From the NCBI GenBank assembly GCA_022729795.1, contig DZBD01000001.1, forward strand, positions 19,224 through 81,586: a DNA stretch of 62,363 bases, given 5' to 3'. Below, in pieces: positions 1-9,637 of the stretch. Both the position numbers and the translations under genes were made by a program. A model generated the notes under the pieces. It worked only from the letters and a program-made list of their open reading frames with translations, was not told the origin of the DNA and ran no database searches. Within the stretch, counting starts at the first letter, position 1. The number at the start of each line of letters is the position of its first letter. This DNA comes from Sulfuricurvum sp. (lineage in GTDB: Bacteria > Campylobacterota > Campylobacteria > Campylobacterales > Sulfurimonadaceae).

Positions 1-7
1 AAATTTA

Positions 8-835
<828 letters not shown>

Positions 836-846
836 CTATATTTTCC

Positions 847-1563
847 TTATTTTTTTATATTTTCTAGCTCTTGTGCATATCCTATCATCGTACACATATC
901 ATGCACGTTTAAAGCAGCACTGCCTACCAAAATTCCATCCACCCCATCAAGAGCTAAAACATCCTTGGCATTTGTTACTTTTACACTTCCTCCATAAAGA
1001 AGCGGAGCAGAACATTTCTCTTTTAATTTTAAATGTAAAGATGAAATATCTTCCAAAGTGGGAGTAAGACCTGTTCCAATTGCCCAAACCGGCTCGTAAG
1101 CTACGATGAGATTGGCATAATGAACATCTATACCGATGTATTGAGCATCAAGGTACTCTGCCATTTTTTCATCACCTGATTCTCTCACTTCTAGCGGCTC
1201 GCCGATACAATACACTATAGTGAAGCCAAGTGCTTTATAAAAATCAAATTTTTTCATGATTTGTTCTTGAGATTCACCTAGAATATGACGGCGTTCACTG
1301 TGACCTATTAAAATAGTTTTTATTCCAAACTCTTCTAACTGCTCAAGCCCTATCTCTCCCGTATATGCGCCGTTAACGGTAGCGTATGCATTTTGAGCAC
1401 CCACAGTCAACTTTCCGGCATGTGGATTTAAACTCGAAGCAGTAGGAAAAACAACAACTTTTTGTGAAATATCATGTGCATTTAAAAAACTCTCTAACGC
1501 ATCCATATATTCCTGCGTCTGCTTTCTCGTTAGATTTGTTTTTAAATTTGCGGCAATAATCAT
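847..1563 (-). CDS. tpiA: Triosephosphate isomerase
   Basis: Interconverts dihydroxyacetone phosphate and glyceraldehyde 3-phosphate in glycolysis and gluconeogenesis. The TIM signature AYEPVWAIGTG with the catalytic glutamate is present near residue 155, the catalytic histidine lies in IGHSERR near residue 90, and the phosphate-binding YGGSV and GILVGSAAL motifs follow near the C-terminus. At 238 residues it is somewhat shorter than the usual 250, as is common in Campylobacterota. It starts 4 bp after the pgk stop codon, so translational coupling in one glycolytic operon is likely. Confidence 0.97.
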   Translation of the reverse strand: MIIAANLKTNLTRKQTQEYMDALESFLNAHDISQKVVVFPTASSLNPHAGKLTVGAQNAYATVNGAYTGEIGLEQLEEFGIKTILIGHSERRHILGESQEQIMKKFDFYKALGFTIVYCIGEPLEVRESGDEKMAEYLDAQYIGIDVHYANLIVAYEPVWAIGTGLTPTLEDISSLHLKLKEKCSAPLLYGGSVKVTNAKDVLALDGVDGILVGSAALNVHDMCTMIGYAQELENIKK

Positions 1564-1567
1564 TAGA

Positions 1568-2770
1568 CTATGCCTCTTCTTTTTTAATCAACGGCAAAAC
1601 TCCGGGTAAAATTTTACCCTCCAATAATTCAAGAGAAGCACCGCCTCCCGTAGAGATAAATGTCATCTCTTCATCGAGTCCGATTCTTTGTACCAAGTCT
1701 GCCGTATCCCCGCCGCCTACAACAGTTGTAGCATAACTATCCGCAACAAAGTGTGCTATTTTGTTTGAACCGCGAGCAAATTTTTCCATTTCGTACACAC
1801 CCATAGGTCCATTCCAAAGAACAGTTTGCACATCATTGAGAACCTCTCTATAAAGTCGTACCGTTGCTGGTCCAATATCTAAGCCCATCCAGTTATCCGG
1901 AATTTCCTGTGCCGAGACAAGTTTACTCACAGAATCTTCCGCAAATCTTTCTGCCGCGACCACATCCACCGGAAGATAAAATTTCACTCCAAGACGTCTT
2001 GCTTCATCCATAATATGCTGCGCATCTTGTAAAAGATCATCTTCAACTAGGGAAGCGCCGATATTGTAACCCATCTGCTTTAAAAATGTAAATGCCATCC
2101 CTCCGCCAATAAGAACTTTATCCACTTTTGGAAGCAAGTTCACGAGTGCTTCTAATTTTCCTGAGACTTTCGAACCTCCTACAATGGCGGCAAAAGGGCG
2201 TACCGGCTGTTGAATAAGTTTTCCAAAAAACTGAATCTCTTTTTGAAGTAAAAATCCTGCTGCTTTATGCTCTTCATCAAAAAGATGAGTAATTCCTTCC
2301 ACTGAAGAGTGTGCTCTATGGCTTACTCCAAAAGCATCGTTAACATAAAATTCTGCCATTGAAGCTAATTTTTCAGACAATTCTAGTTCATTTTCCGTTT
2401 CACCCGGTTCGTAACGAAGATTTTCTAAAAGTAAAATTTCAGTCTCTTTAAGAGCTTTGGCTTTTGATATAGCATCTTCACCCACTACGTCTTTAGCAAG
2501 AATAACATCTCTTTTTAAAAGTTGCTGTAATCTTTTTGCAACAGGTGCCAGTGAATATTTTTCAATAACTTTGCCATCGGGTCTGCCTGAGTGCGATGCA
2601 AGGATTACGGCACAATCTTGGTCAATACAATAGTTGATAGTTGCCAATGCCGAACGTATACGTCTGTCATCTGAGATATTTCCGAATTCATCCATAGGAA
2701 CGTTAAAATCACATCTGATAAAAACTTTTTTACCCGCTAAATCCAAATTTTTTATATTTAAAAGTTCCAT
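1568..2770 (-). CDS. pgk: Phosphoglycerate kinase
   Basis: Transfers phosphate between 1,3-bisphosphoglycerate and ADP. The 400-residue protein shows the family signature [12 protein letters not shown] near residues 17-28, the substrate-binding ASHSGRPDG near 58-66, GGSKVSGKL and [10 protein letters not shown] in the middle, WNGPMGVYE near 320, and the C-terminal GGGDT and [13 protein letters not shown] nucleotide-site motifs. Length and domain order are standard. It lies 11 bp after gap and 4 bp before tpiA in the same direction, which points to a single transcript. Confidence 0.97.
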   Translation of the reverse strand: MELLNIKNLDLAGKKVFIRCDFNVPMDEFGNISDDRRIRSALATINYCIDQDCAVILASHSGRPDGKVIEKYSLAPVAKRLQQLLKRDVILAKDVVGEDAISKAKALKETEILLLENLRYEPGETENELELSEKLASMAEFYVNDAFGVSHRAHSSVEGITHLFDEEHKAAGFLLQKEIQFFGKLIQQPVRPFAAIVGGSKVSGKLEALVNLLPKVDKVLIGGGMAFTFLKQMGYNIGASLVEDDLLQDAQHIMDEARRLGVKFYLPVDVVAAERFAEDSVSKLVSAQEIPDNWMGLDIGPATVRLYREVLNDVQTVLWNGPMGVYEMEKFARGSNKIAHFVADSYATTVVGGGDTADLVQRIGLDEEMTFISTGGGASLELLEGKILPGVLPLIKKEEA

Positions 2771-2781
2771 AATAATCTCCC

Positions 2782-3783
2782 TTATTTACTAATATGAAGA
2801 GCCATATCTAACAATCTTGTAGAATAGCCCCATTCATTGTCATACCAAGCCATGATTTTCACCATATTGCCATCCACCACTTGCGTCAAATCCTCTGCTA
2901 TTATTGCACTGTATTCACACCCCACAAAATCTTGAGATACACGCATCTCTTTATCTATGAGAATGATGCCTTTGAGTTCAGTCTCTGCCATTTTATTTAA
3001 TACCGCATTCACTTCCTCTTTTGATGTTTTTCTACTCACAAGAACATTTAAATCAAGCATCGAAACATCGGGCGTCGGAACACGCACGCTTTGTCCATGA
3101 AGCTTGCCTGCGAGTTGTGGAAGAACCAAATTAATAGCTTTTGCGGCACCGGTTGAAGTGGGTATCATATTGATTGCACCGGCACGTGATCTACGTTTGT
3201 CTTTTGAATGTTTAACATCTAAAATATTTTGATCATTCGTGTAGGAGTGAATCGTTGTCATGAGACCTTTTTCAATCCCAAAGGCTTCATCCAATGCTTT
3301 GGCGATGGGGGCAAGACAGTTTGTAGTACAAGAAGCATTGGAAACTATTTTTTGACCCTCATACAGTTTTTCATTCACACCCATTACAAAAGTAGGAGTT
3401 AGTAGATCATTTGAAGGCGCAGAAAAAAGAACCTTGGAAATACCGTTATTAATGTGAATCTGTGCAGCTTCTTGCGTTAAAAAAACACCCGTACATTCTA
3501 AAACCATTTCAGCGCCGCAATCTGCAAAGCTAAGATTTTTAGGTTCACTATCATTAAATACTCTGATTTTCTTTCCGTTAACTAATATATTTTTTTCATC
3601 AATTTGTTCAACGCTACTTTGAAAAGTTCCGTGTACCGAGTCATTCTTAAAAAGATATAGCATCGTATCTATACTTGCCAGATCATTTATAGCAACAACT
3701 TCGATATCATCCCTTGTTGCTGCTATTCGGGCGACACAGCGACCGATTCGCCCAAACCCGTTAATTGCTATTTTTAGCGCCAT
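2782..3783 (-). CDS. gap: Glyceraldehyde-3-phosphate dehydrogenase, type I
   Basis: Oxidises glyceraldehyde 3-phosphate to 1,3-bisphosphoglycerate with NAD(P)+. The N-terminal Rossmann motif is NGFGRIGR, and the catalytic cysteine lies in [12 protein letters not shown] near residue 155. The conserved WYDNEWGYS is near the C-terminus. The full length, 333 residues, matches the family. It is the first gene of the minus-strand operon. The 64 bp between its start and the divergent nadD must hold the promoters for both directions. The sequence does not show whether it works mainly in the glycolytic or gluconeogenic direction; in chemolithotrophic relatives the latter is usual. Confidence 0.96.
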   Translation of the reverse strand: MALKIAINGFGRIGRCVARIAATRDDIEVVAINDLASIDTMLYLFKNDSVHGTFQSSVEQIDEKNILVNGKKIRVFNDSEPKNLSFADCGAEMVLECTGVFLTQEAAQIHINNGISKVLFSAPSNDLLTPTFVMGVNEKLYEGQKIVSNASCTTNCLAPIAKALDEAFGIEKGLMTTIHSYTNDQNILDVKHSKDKRRSRAGAINMIPTSTGAAKAINLVLPQLAGKLHGQSVRVPTPDVSMLDLNVLVSRKTSKEEVNAVLNKMAETELKGIILIDKEMRVSQDFVGCEYSAIIAEDLTQVVDGNMVKIMAWYDNEWGYSTRLLDMALHISK

Positions 3784-3831
3784 TATTTCCCCTGATAAAA
3801 ATTATATTCGGTTATTTTATCCAAACTTAGT

Positions 3832-3837
3832 TATAAT
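3832..3837 (+). promoter_or_regulatory. Putative -10 box upstream of nadD
   Basis: TATAAT lies 10 bp before the nadD start codon. Campylobacterota sigma-70 promoters often show a strong -10 box with no clear -35. The resulting leader would be very short, so nadD may be nearly leaderless, or the true start site may lie further upstream. Confidence 0.35.
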
Positions 3838-3847
3838 TTTAATTAAA

Positions 3848-4390
3848 ATGAAAACTATTGCGCTTTTTGGCGGCTCCTTCGACCCGCCGCATATCGGTCA
3901 CGAGGCTATTGTTAAATCTTTATTGAAACTCGAATATATTGATGCCGTAGTTCTGATGCCAACTTTTTTGAATCCGTTTAAATCTCAATTTCATGCCTCG
4001 GCAGATCTCAGATTAAAATGGCTGAAAGAGATTTTTTCTTCTTATAAAAATGTGGAAATACAAAGCTACGAAATAGATCAAAATAGACCTGTTTCGAGTA
4101 TAGAGAGTGTAAAATATCTTTTAAAAACATACAAAAAGATATATTTAGTGATCGGTGCCGACAACCTCCGTTCACTTGATAAATGGGACCGATACGATGA
4201 GCTAAAAAAGTTAGTGACATTTATAGTGGCATCACGACAAAACATAACTATACCCCAAAGCTTTATAAAGCTGGATATAGACGTAGATATTTCTTCAACT
4301 GCTCTAAGAGAGCATATAGATTTATCAAAACTCTCACAAAAATGTGCGTTAGAAATAAATAAATTTTACAAGGAAAACAATGCAAAATAG
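3848..4390 (+). CDS. nadD: Nicotinate-nucleotide adenylyltransferase
   Basis: Adenylates nicotinate mononucleotide to deamido-NAD in NAD synthesis. The 180-residue protein has the nucleotidyltransferase signature GGSFDPPHIGHE at residues 8-19 (the T/HxGH motif) and the C-terminal ISSTALR motif. It is transcribed divergently from gap. Its 3' end overlaps the rsfS start by 11 bp, and nadD-rsfS is a widely conserved pair, so the two are very likely cotranslated. Confidence 0.95.
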   Translation: MKTIALFGGSFDPPHIGHEAIVKSLLKLEYIDAVVLMPTFLNPFKSQFHASADLRLKWLKEIFSSYKNVEIQSYEIDQNRPVSSIESVKYLLKTYKKIYLVIGADNLRSLDKWDRYDELKKLVTFIVASRQNITIPQSFIKLDIDVDISSTALREHIDLSKLSQKCALEINKFYKENNAK

Positions 4391-4715
4391 AATAGAAAAA
4401 ATCGTATCGGTTCTTGATACAAACAAAGCTGAGGCGATTGAGGTTTTTGATTTAAGAAATAAAAATTACTTTGTAAGTTATGCAATTATTGCTTCATCAC
4501 TCGGGACTAAACATACGGTAGCACTTCTTAATCACTTAAAAACTGCCTTAAAACCTGAGGAAACTTTTATCAATATAGATGAGAGCGGAGACTGGATTGT
4601 GATAGATTTGGGAGATATACTCATCCATATCATGACTCCGGAATATAGAGTCAAATATGATATGGAAACTTTTTTAAGCAAGTTAGCCGAAGGGAAAGAG
4701 GGAGAGAGTCTTTAG
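4380..4715 (+). CDS. rsfS: Ribosome silencing factor RsfS
   Basis: Binds ribosomal protein L14 and blocks joining of the ribosomal subunits when nutrients are short. The 111 residues carry the family core: DLRNKNYF near residue 22, SLGTKHT near 37, and the conserved ESGDWIVIDLGDILIHIM block near 65-82, followed by the tyrosine of EYRVKYDME. It overlaps nadD by 11 bp. Its stop codon lies inside a short hairpin and is followed by a 28-bp perfect palindrome that separates it from the convergent mltF. Confidence 0.95.
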   Translation: MQNRIEKIVSVLDTNKAEAIEVFDLRNKNYFVSYAIIASSLGTKHTVALLNHLKTALKPEETFINIDESGDWIVIDLGDILIHIMTPEYRVKYDMETFLSKLAEGKEGESL

Positions 4716-4726
4716 AATAAAGACTC
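4706..4726 (+). terminator. Short hairpin over the rsfS stop codon
   Basis: A 9-bp stem with a GAA loop, in which AGTCTTTA pairs with TAAAGACT, spans the rsfS stop codon. It has no U-tract of its own and is followed at once by the larger palindrome at 4731, so it may only assist termination. Confidence 0.3.
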
Positions 4727-4730
4727 CACT

Positions 4731-4758
4731 ATTTCCACATGCCATGGCATGTGGAAAT
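4731..4758. terminator. Paired inverted GGCATGTGGA copies between convergent genes
   Basis: Perfect 28-bp palindrome with 14-bp arms, made of one TCCACATGCC copy (4734-4743) and one GGCATGTGGA copy (4746-4755). It lies between the stop codons of rsfS and mltF, which converge, so it can act as a bidirectional terminator. It has the same layout as paired uptake-sequence terminators in Neisseria. Confidence 0.7.
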
Positions 4759-4760
4759 CA

Positions 4761-6191
4761 TTAATGTATTTTCTCTAGTGTAGAATTATTTTCTATTTTT
4801 TTATCTTCAATATGGTTCTCAAGTATATCTTTGAGCACATAAATAGAATCTACATATTTTACAGGTTCCTCTCCTCTTGCATACCCGTATTTTAATGTTT
4901 GATTGTATTTTTTCTTAGACAATAAAGGCAAAGCACGCTTCAAATCAGTCCAAATATTTTCATTTAGTCCTAATCTCTTTGCCAAAGCCTGCGCATCAGT
5001 CACATGTCCCAACCCGATATTATAGGCTGCAAGAGCAAATTTAAGACGATTCTCCCCTTCCACTTCTTTTGGTAAGAGCTCCAACATCTTTTTCAAATGC
5101 CTTGTTCCACCTAATATGCTCTGTTTTGGATCTGTTCTATTCTCAATTTCTAATATTTTTGCAGTCTGCAAAGTAAGCATCATAAGCCCTTTCACCCCTG
5201 TAAAACTTATAGAGTTTGGATTCCAATACGATTCTTGATAAGAGATAGCGGCAAGAAGCGTCCAAGGAAGAGAATGTTTTTCTCCGGCTTCAACAAATAA
5301 GTGTTGATATTTTGGTAACCTCACTTCAATTCTTTTATAAAATACCGTAGTGTCATAATAATCAAAAAATTGCATATCACTATAATAATGGTCTTTTAAC
5401 TGTGCCATGGAACCGTCTTGGTTAAAGCCGTTAAACCATGCATACATATCGGCTGCAAGTTCTTTTGAATCAGGTGCTAGAACCCATGCCAACTGCTCTC
5501 TCTCACTAATAGTAAATGCTGAAACTATCTCCGGATAATACCTTAAATTAAGTGCATATATATTTGAATCGGCTATCGTACAATCTATCTCATTTGTTGC
5601 TACTTGTGCAAGTAACTCTTCAGTAGAATATTCCGATGTGAATGTGACGTTTATATCGTATCCTTGGCTTTGAAGAGAATGGATAGTTTCGCTATAACTA
5701 GTATCGTCTCCAACGCTTATTCGAAGACTTGCCAAGCTTTCAATATCCCTTGGAAAATTATTTTTACCTAGCATTCCACGGTTGCAGATAACTTGTTCTT
5801 GTACTTCAAAATAGGAAGGTCCAAAGTTAAAAGTTTTCTCTCTCTCTTTTGTTTTTGCCAGAGCTGCCGATGTGATATGAATGTTTGGATTTTTACTAAG
5901 CTCAATCGCTTCTTTAATAGTATTTGCCGTAGTTATATTTAAATCAACTCCCAAATGCTGTGCATATGCATTCAATAAATCATACTCAAAACCCTGAGGA
6001 CCGTCTGTCCCTATATAATATGCAGACGGGGCGTTCAGAAGTACGACATTGAGTTGCTTTTTTCTTTTTATAGTATCTAAATAGGTTTTTGTAGTATGAA
6101 CCGAACTGTATGATGTTCTACTCATCCATCCAAAGGCAAAAAAAGATATCGCAAAAGATAACAGTAATAAATGCTTTATATATTTATTCAT
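4761..6191 (-). CDS. mltF: Membrane-bound lytic murein transglycosylase F
   Basis: Cleaves peptidoglycan glycan strands to 1,6-anhydro products in the periplasm. The 476 residues start with a hydrophobic N-terminal segment (residues 8-22, no lipobox cysteine seen), followed by a solute-binding-protein family 3 domain (about 45-265, which in MltF binds muropeptides and regulates activity). A C-terminal SLT lysozyme-like domain follows (about 300-450), with catalytic glutamate in SYQESYWNP, the [11 protein letters not shown] motif and AAYNIGLGH. The domain order is that of MltF. It stands alone on the minus strand, 23 bp after the histidine-kinase gene stop, and converges on rsfS. Confidence 0.92.
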   Translation of the reverse strand: MNKYIKHLLLLSFAISFFAFGWMSRTSYSSVHTTKTYLDTIKRKKQLNVVLLNAPSAYYIGTDGPQGFEYDLLNAYAQHLGVDLNITTANTIKEAIELSKNPNIHITSAALAKTKEREKTFNFGPSYFEVQEQVICNRGMLGKNNFPRDIESLASLRISVGDDTSYSETIHSLQSQGYDINVTFTSEYSTEELLAQVATNEIDCTIADSNIYALNLRYYPEIVSAFTISEREQLAWVLAPDSKELAADMYAWFNGFNQDGSMAQLKDHYYSDMQFFDYYDTTVFYKRIEVRLPKYQHLFVEAGEKHSLPWTLLAAISYQESYWNPNSISFTGVKGLMMLTLQTAKILEIENRTDPKQSILGGTRHLKKMLELLPKEVEGENRLKFALAAYNIGLGHVTDAQALAKRLGLNENIWTDLKRALPLLSKKKYNQTLKYGYARGEEPVKYVDSIYVLKDILENHIEDKKIENNSTLEKIH

Positions 6192-6214
6192 TTTAGTAGT
6201 TTACATATATAAAC

Positions 6215-7489
6215 TTATGCAAAAATAAAACGGTTCACGCCGTTATCATATTCATGAGCTAAAACCTGTCCATGTGCCTTGAGGATAGAGTCCACCAAAT
6301 AGAGTCCAAGTCCAAAACTATTTTTAGCCGGATTATCTTTCGTAAACGGTTCTATATAGTATTGGAGGGGATGTGAGATACATTCCCCTTTGCTTTCAAA
6401 ACAAAGTTCACCCTTACTAAGTAATATTTTAACATGTGCATCCCGCGAATACTTGATTCCGTTATCTATCATATTTTTAATTGCCGTAGTGTAGAGTCTA
6501 TAGCTTGCAAATATTTTAACATTAGCTTTGACGTCTACGCTGACGCCGCTTCTATCGACCATAGCCATATCTATTGCACCGTCTATTATATCTACGAGGC
6601 GGTACTCTTTAAAATCACTTTTATCATCAATACTTGTCACCTCTTCTATTAATGCAAATTCGGTAATGAGGCTTTCCAACCTTCCAAAAATAGAGATAAA
6701 TCTATCTTTATGCTTTTGAGAATCCAGCATCTGAGTGACTATTGTGCCCTTTGCTATAGGCGTTTTTAATTCATGCATAAGATTTCGCAAAAAAAGTGTA
6801 CGAGAATCCAAGATAGTTCTTATCTTCACCCTTGCAGATTCAAGTTCGTTGGATACAGATGCGATTTCATCATTGCCTCTTGCCTTAAAAGAGATGTTCA
6901 TATTGCCGTTTCCAAATAAAACAATTTTTCTTCGAAGTCTTATCAAGGGTTTTAATTTTTGTAAAATCAGGAAAAAAGAGACAGTAATTACCGTAATAAT
7001 CACTGTGTACGTATAAAGCACATTCCAATTGCTGTATCCTTTAAGCTCTTCATCTTTTATAAGAATAGAACCCTTAGGTGTTTCAATATAAAAATAGATA
7101 GTATTCTTATTCTCAATCATAGTAGCTCTCAAATCACTCACTACTTGTTGCGTATAAAAGCCTTGTTCACTCAACATCAATGAAGCATCCACACTTTTAA
7201 AGCCTTCACGCTTGAGAACACTGCCTTTTTTTATTACTGCTTTTTTATTGTGTTCATCTTTTTCTATTAAAAGTTTGTAAACAGCCAAGTTGGCTTCGAG
7301 CATAATATCGGGATTTCGTACTTGCTGATGTTCGCGGTATATTTGTGTAATAATGGAATATTTGGTAAAAATGTGGTCTATATACTGTTGTTTATTGAGT
7401 TTATAAAACTCCAAAAACACTGCGCTGACACTGGTGAGTGTCACCACAAAAGCAAAGAGCACAGTGATTAAGACAGCGTGTTTTTTCAT
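6215..7489 (-). CDS. Membrane sensor histidine kinase, ArsS-like
   Basis: Membrane sensor that autophosphorylates on histidine and passes phosphate to the regulator encoded just upstream. There are two membrane segments (residues about 5-27 and 156-175) flanking a periplasmic loop, then a HAMP-like linker. The H-box MHELKTPIAKG (His near 240), the N-box MIDNGIKYS and the G-box GLGLYLVDS complete the kinase core. The HELKTP form and 424-residue size fit the ArsS (acid-response, HP0165-like) kinases of Campylobacterota. The start overlaps the regulator stop by 4 bp, so the two are translationally coupled. The signal sensed cannot be read from the sequence. Confidence 0.88.
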   Translation of the reverse strand: MKKHAVLITVLFAFVVTLTSVSAVFLEFYKLNKQQYIDHIFTKYSIITQIYREHQQVRNPDIMLEANLAVYKLLIEKDEHNKKAVIKKGSVLKREGFKSVDASLMLSEQGFYTQQVVSDLRATMIENKNTIYFYIETPKGSILIKDEELKGYSNWNVLYTYTVIITVITVSFFLILQKLKPLIRLRRKIVLFGNGNMNISFKARGNDEIASVSNELESARVKIRTILDSRTLFLRNLMHELKTPIAKGTIVTQMLDSQKHKDRFISIFGRLESLITEFALIEEVTSIDDKSDFKEYRLVDIIDGAIDMAMVDRSGVSVDVKANVKIFASYRLYTTAIKNMIDNGIKYSRDAHVKILLSKGELCFESKGECISHPLQYYIEPFTKDNPAKNSFGLGLYLVDSILKAHGQVLAHEYDNGVNRFIFA

Positions 7490-8148
7490 TTAAGCAGTTT
7501 GTATCCAACTCCCCTGACGGATTCTATAAGAGCCTTGTCCCCTAGTTTATTTCGAATACGACCTACCATAACATCAATACTTTTGTTGGAAGAATCTTCA
7601 TTAATCGCATTGACGTTATGAATCAAATCTTCACGTGAGACAACGAGCCCCTGTTTTTGAATCATATACGAAAGTATTCCGAATTCCGCATTCGTAAGAT
7701 CTATATTTCTCCCTTTGTACGTAATAACCATTGTTGACTTATCACACTTAAAATCACTTTTAGATTCTTCTTTTGCTTCTGTTTTTGCCGCATATCTACG
7801 CAAAACTGAATGTATACGAGCTTCTAACTCTCTTGGGTCATAAGGCTTAGGAAGATAATCATCCGCACCGAGTTCAAGAGCCTTAACCTTATCCGTCACG
7901 TCACTTCTTGCCGAGGAGATAATAATAGGAATATCCTGTCTCTCACGGATAGCCTCACAAACTTCCAAGCCGTCCATTCCCGGAAGTGTCAGGTCTAAAA
8001 TCACCAAATCAAATGGCTCCAACTTCAATATACTTACTGCCTTAAAAGGGTCGTCTTCTGTAACAACCTCAAACCCGAATTGCTCAAGATATTCTGTTAA
8101 AATCTCTGCTAATTCCAAGTCATCTTCAATCATTAATATTTTATTCAT
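7486..8148 (-). CDS. OmpR/PhoB-family response regulator, ArsR-like
   Basis: DNA-binding response regulator, partner of the adjoining kinase. The receiver domain (1-115) has the acidic pair in IEDD, phospho-acceptor Asp in LVILDLTLPGMDG, and the conserved lysine in YLPKPYD. A winged-helix output domain (130-220) ends with VRGVGYKL. I chose the ATG at 8148 (MNKILMIEDD); a TTG two codons upstream gives a longer frame but has no better ribosome site. The promoter region is AT-rich, with TAAAAT close to the start codon. Regulated genes are unknown; in Helicobacter the corresponding pair responds to acid. Confidence 0.9.
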   Translation of the reverse strand: MNKILMIEDDLELAEILTEYLEQFGFEVVTEDDPFKAVSILKLEPFDLVILDLTLPGMDGLEVCEAIRERQDIPIIISSARSDVTDKVKALELGADDYLPKPYDPRELEARIHSVLRRYAAKTEAKEESKSDFKCDKSTMVITYKGRNIDLTNAEFGILSYMIQKQGLVVSREDLIHNVNAINEDSSNKSIDVMVGRIRNKLGDKALIESVRGVGYKLLK

Positions 8149-8197
8149 GAGCAAATTTTAACGCATGCGAACTAATAAGGAGTTAATAGGCAAAATT

Positions 8198-9595
8198 TTA
8201 CTCTCCGATTCTTATAGAACAGGGTCTTTCTTGCACTTTATCTTCGCTGTATTTATTTAGAACGTTTAAAAAGCAATCACTATTGTTTAAAAACAATTGC
8301 ACTATTTTTGGATCAAATTGCGTACCGGAATGCTCTTTTATATAATGGAGCACATCATTGATATGCCATGAATCCTTATATACTCTTTTATTGATAAGGG
8401 CATCAAAAACATCCACCAAAGAGACTATTCGTGCAGATAACGGGATTGCTTCACCGGAGAGTTCGTGAGGGTAGCCGCTCCCGTCATATTTTTCATGATG
8501 ATAAAGTGCTATATCTGTAGCTATCTTCCCAATCTTTGGGTCACTATGAAAAGCTCGTTGGATAAGCTGTTCACCCTTGGTAGTATGGAGTTTCATCTCA
8601 CTAAATTCAGCCTCTGTAAGCTTGCCCGGCTTACAGAGGATACGGTCGGCAACCGTAATTTTACCTATATCATGCAAAACAGACATTTTTGCTATAATTT
8701 TTGCCTCATCTTCATAGATTCCTAAAAGTTTTGCCAAGATATAACTATATTCACTAATTCGCTTTACATGAGAGCCTGTTTCTGCACTTCGAAACTCGGT
8801 TATATCAGATAAAAGCATAATAATATCTTCATCAAAACCTGAACGGATAGTATCAAAAAGCTCAATTGTTTCTATATTATGATAAATTCTAGCGTAAAAT
8901 TCATCGCGAGAAAACGGCTTTGTTATATAATCGTTTGCACCGTCTTTGAGAAAACGGCTAGTAGTGTAGGAGTTTGTCTCAGATGTTAAAACAACAATGC
9001 TCAAATCTTTTTTTGTTCTTTTCTTGCGCACTTGTCGAACCAATTCCAATCCATCCATTAACGGCATGTGGAAATCGGTAATTATAAGCTCTATTTCTGG
9101 ATGCATCTCCAACTTTTTCAGAGCTTCTATCCCGTTGGAAGCGGTGAGAACTTTAAAACGGTGAATCACAAGATTTTGTTTTACGTAATTTGCATACAAA
9201 GAGGAATCATCCACGACTAAAATAAGTTTATTTTTATTGGACTCTAACTGGCGAAGTTTTTCAATAACATAAATAATATTCTCATATCTCTCTTTAAGAA
9301 CATAATCTACAATATTCGCACTCTCAAAGCCATCTCTAAAATCTTCATCAAATATTCCCGTAAAAACAATCGGAGCGATATTGTGCTTGTTTAAAAGTGA
9401 AATAATTTCACCGCTATGCGCATCGGGGAGGTGCATATCGGCAACGGCAAATTCATACCGTGTATTATGCAAAAACGTTTCTGCTTCTTGGTACGTGGTG
9501 GCAATATCAAAAGTAAAATTTGTATATTTCTTCAAGAGATCCTCAAAAACTCTACAAAGCATTTGAGAATCTTCTACAATAAGTAATTTTCCCAC
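8198..9595 (-). CDS. Two-receiver HD-GYP domain protein (putative cyclic-di-GMP phosphodiesterase)
   Basis: Probably hydrolyses cyclic di-GMP under control of phosphorylation. The 465-residue protein is REC (1-112; acceptor in AVADMHLPDAHSGE), REC (124-240; LIITDFHMPLMDG, with the conserved Lys in ITKPFS) and HD-GYP (about 260-430). The HD-GYP domain keeps HDIGK and the full HHEKYDGSGYP signature, so catalysis is plausible. Both receivers keep their phosphorylatable aspartate. The double-receiver layout is shared with the plus-strand protein at 36.7 kb, which lacks the output domain. It starts 42 bp before the feoB stop, with no coupling. One GGCATGTGGA copy falls inside the second receiver. 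Confidence 0.92.
   Translation of the reverse strand: MGKLLIVEDSQMLCRVFEDLLKKYTNFTFDIATTYQEAETFLHNTRYEFAVADMHLPDAHSGEIISLLNKHNIAPIVFTGIFDEDFRDGFESANIVDYVLKERYENIIYVIEKLRQLESNKNKLILVVDDSSLYANYVKQNLVIHRFKVLTASNGIEALKKLEMHPEIELIITDFHMPLMDGLELVRQVRKKRTKKDLSIVVLTSETNSYTTSRFLKDGANDYITKPFSRDEFYARIYHNIETIELFDTIRSGFDEDIIMLLSDITEFRSAETGSHVKRISEYSYILAKLLGIYEDEAKIIAKMSVLHDIGKITVADRILCKPGKLTEAEFSEMKLHTTKGEQLIQRAFHSDPKIGKIATDIALYHHEKYDGSGYPHELSGEAIPLSARIVSLVDVFDALINKRVYKDSWHINDVLHYIKEHSGTQFDPKIVQLFLNNSDCFLNVLNKYSEDKVQERPCSIRIGE
9063..9072 (+). repeat. GGCATGTGGA copy
   Basis: Inside the HD-GYP gene, on the opposite strand; that gene reads it as FHMP. Confidence 0.9.
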
Positions 9596-9637
9596 GCAAT
9601 TCCCCTTTATAAACAGAGTATACCTAAAAATATAATT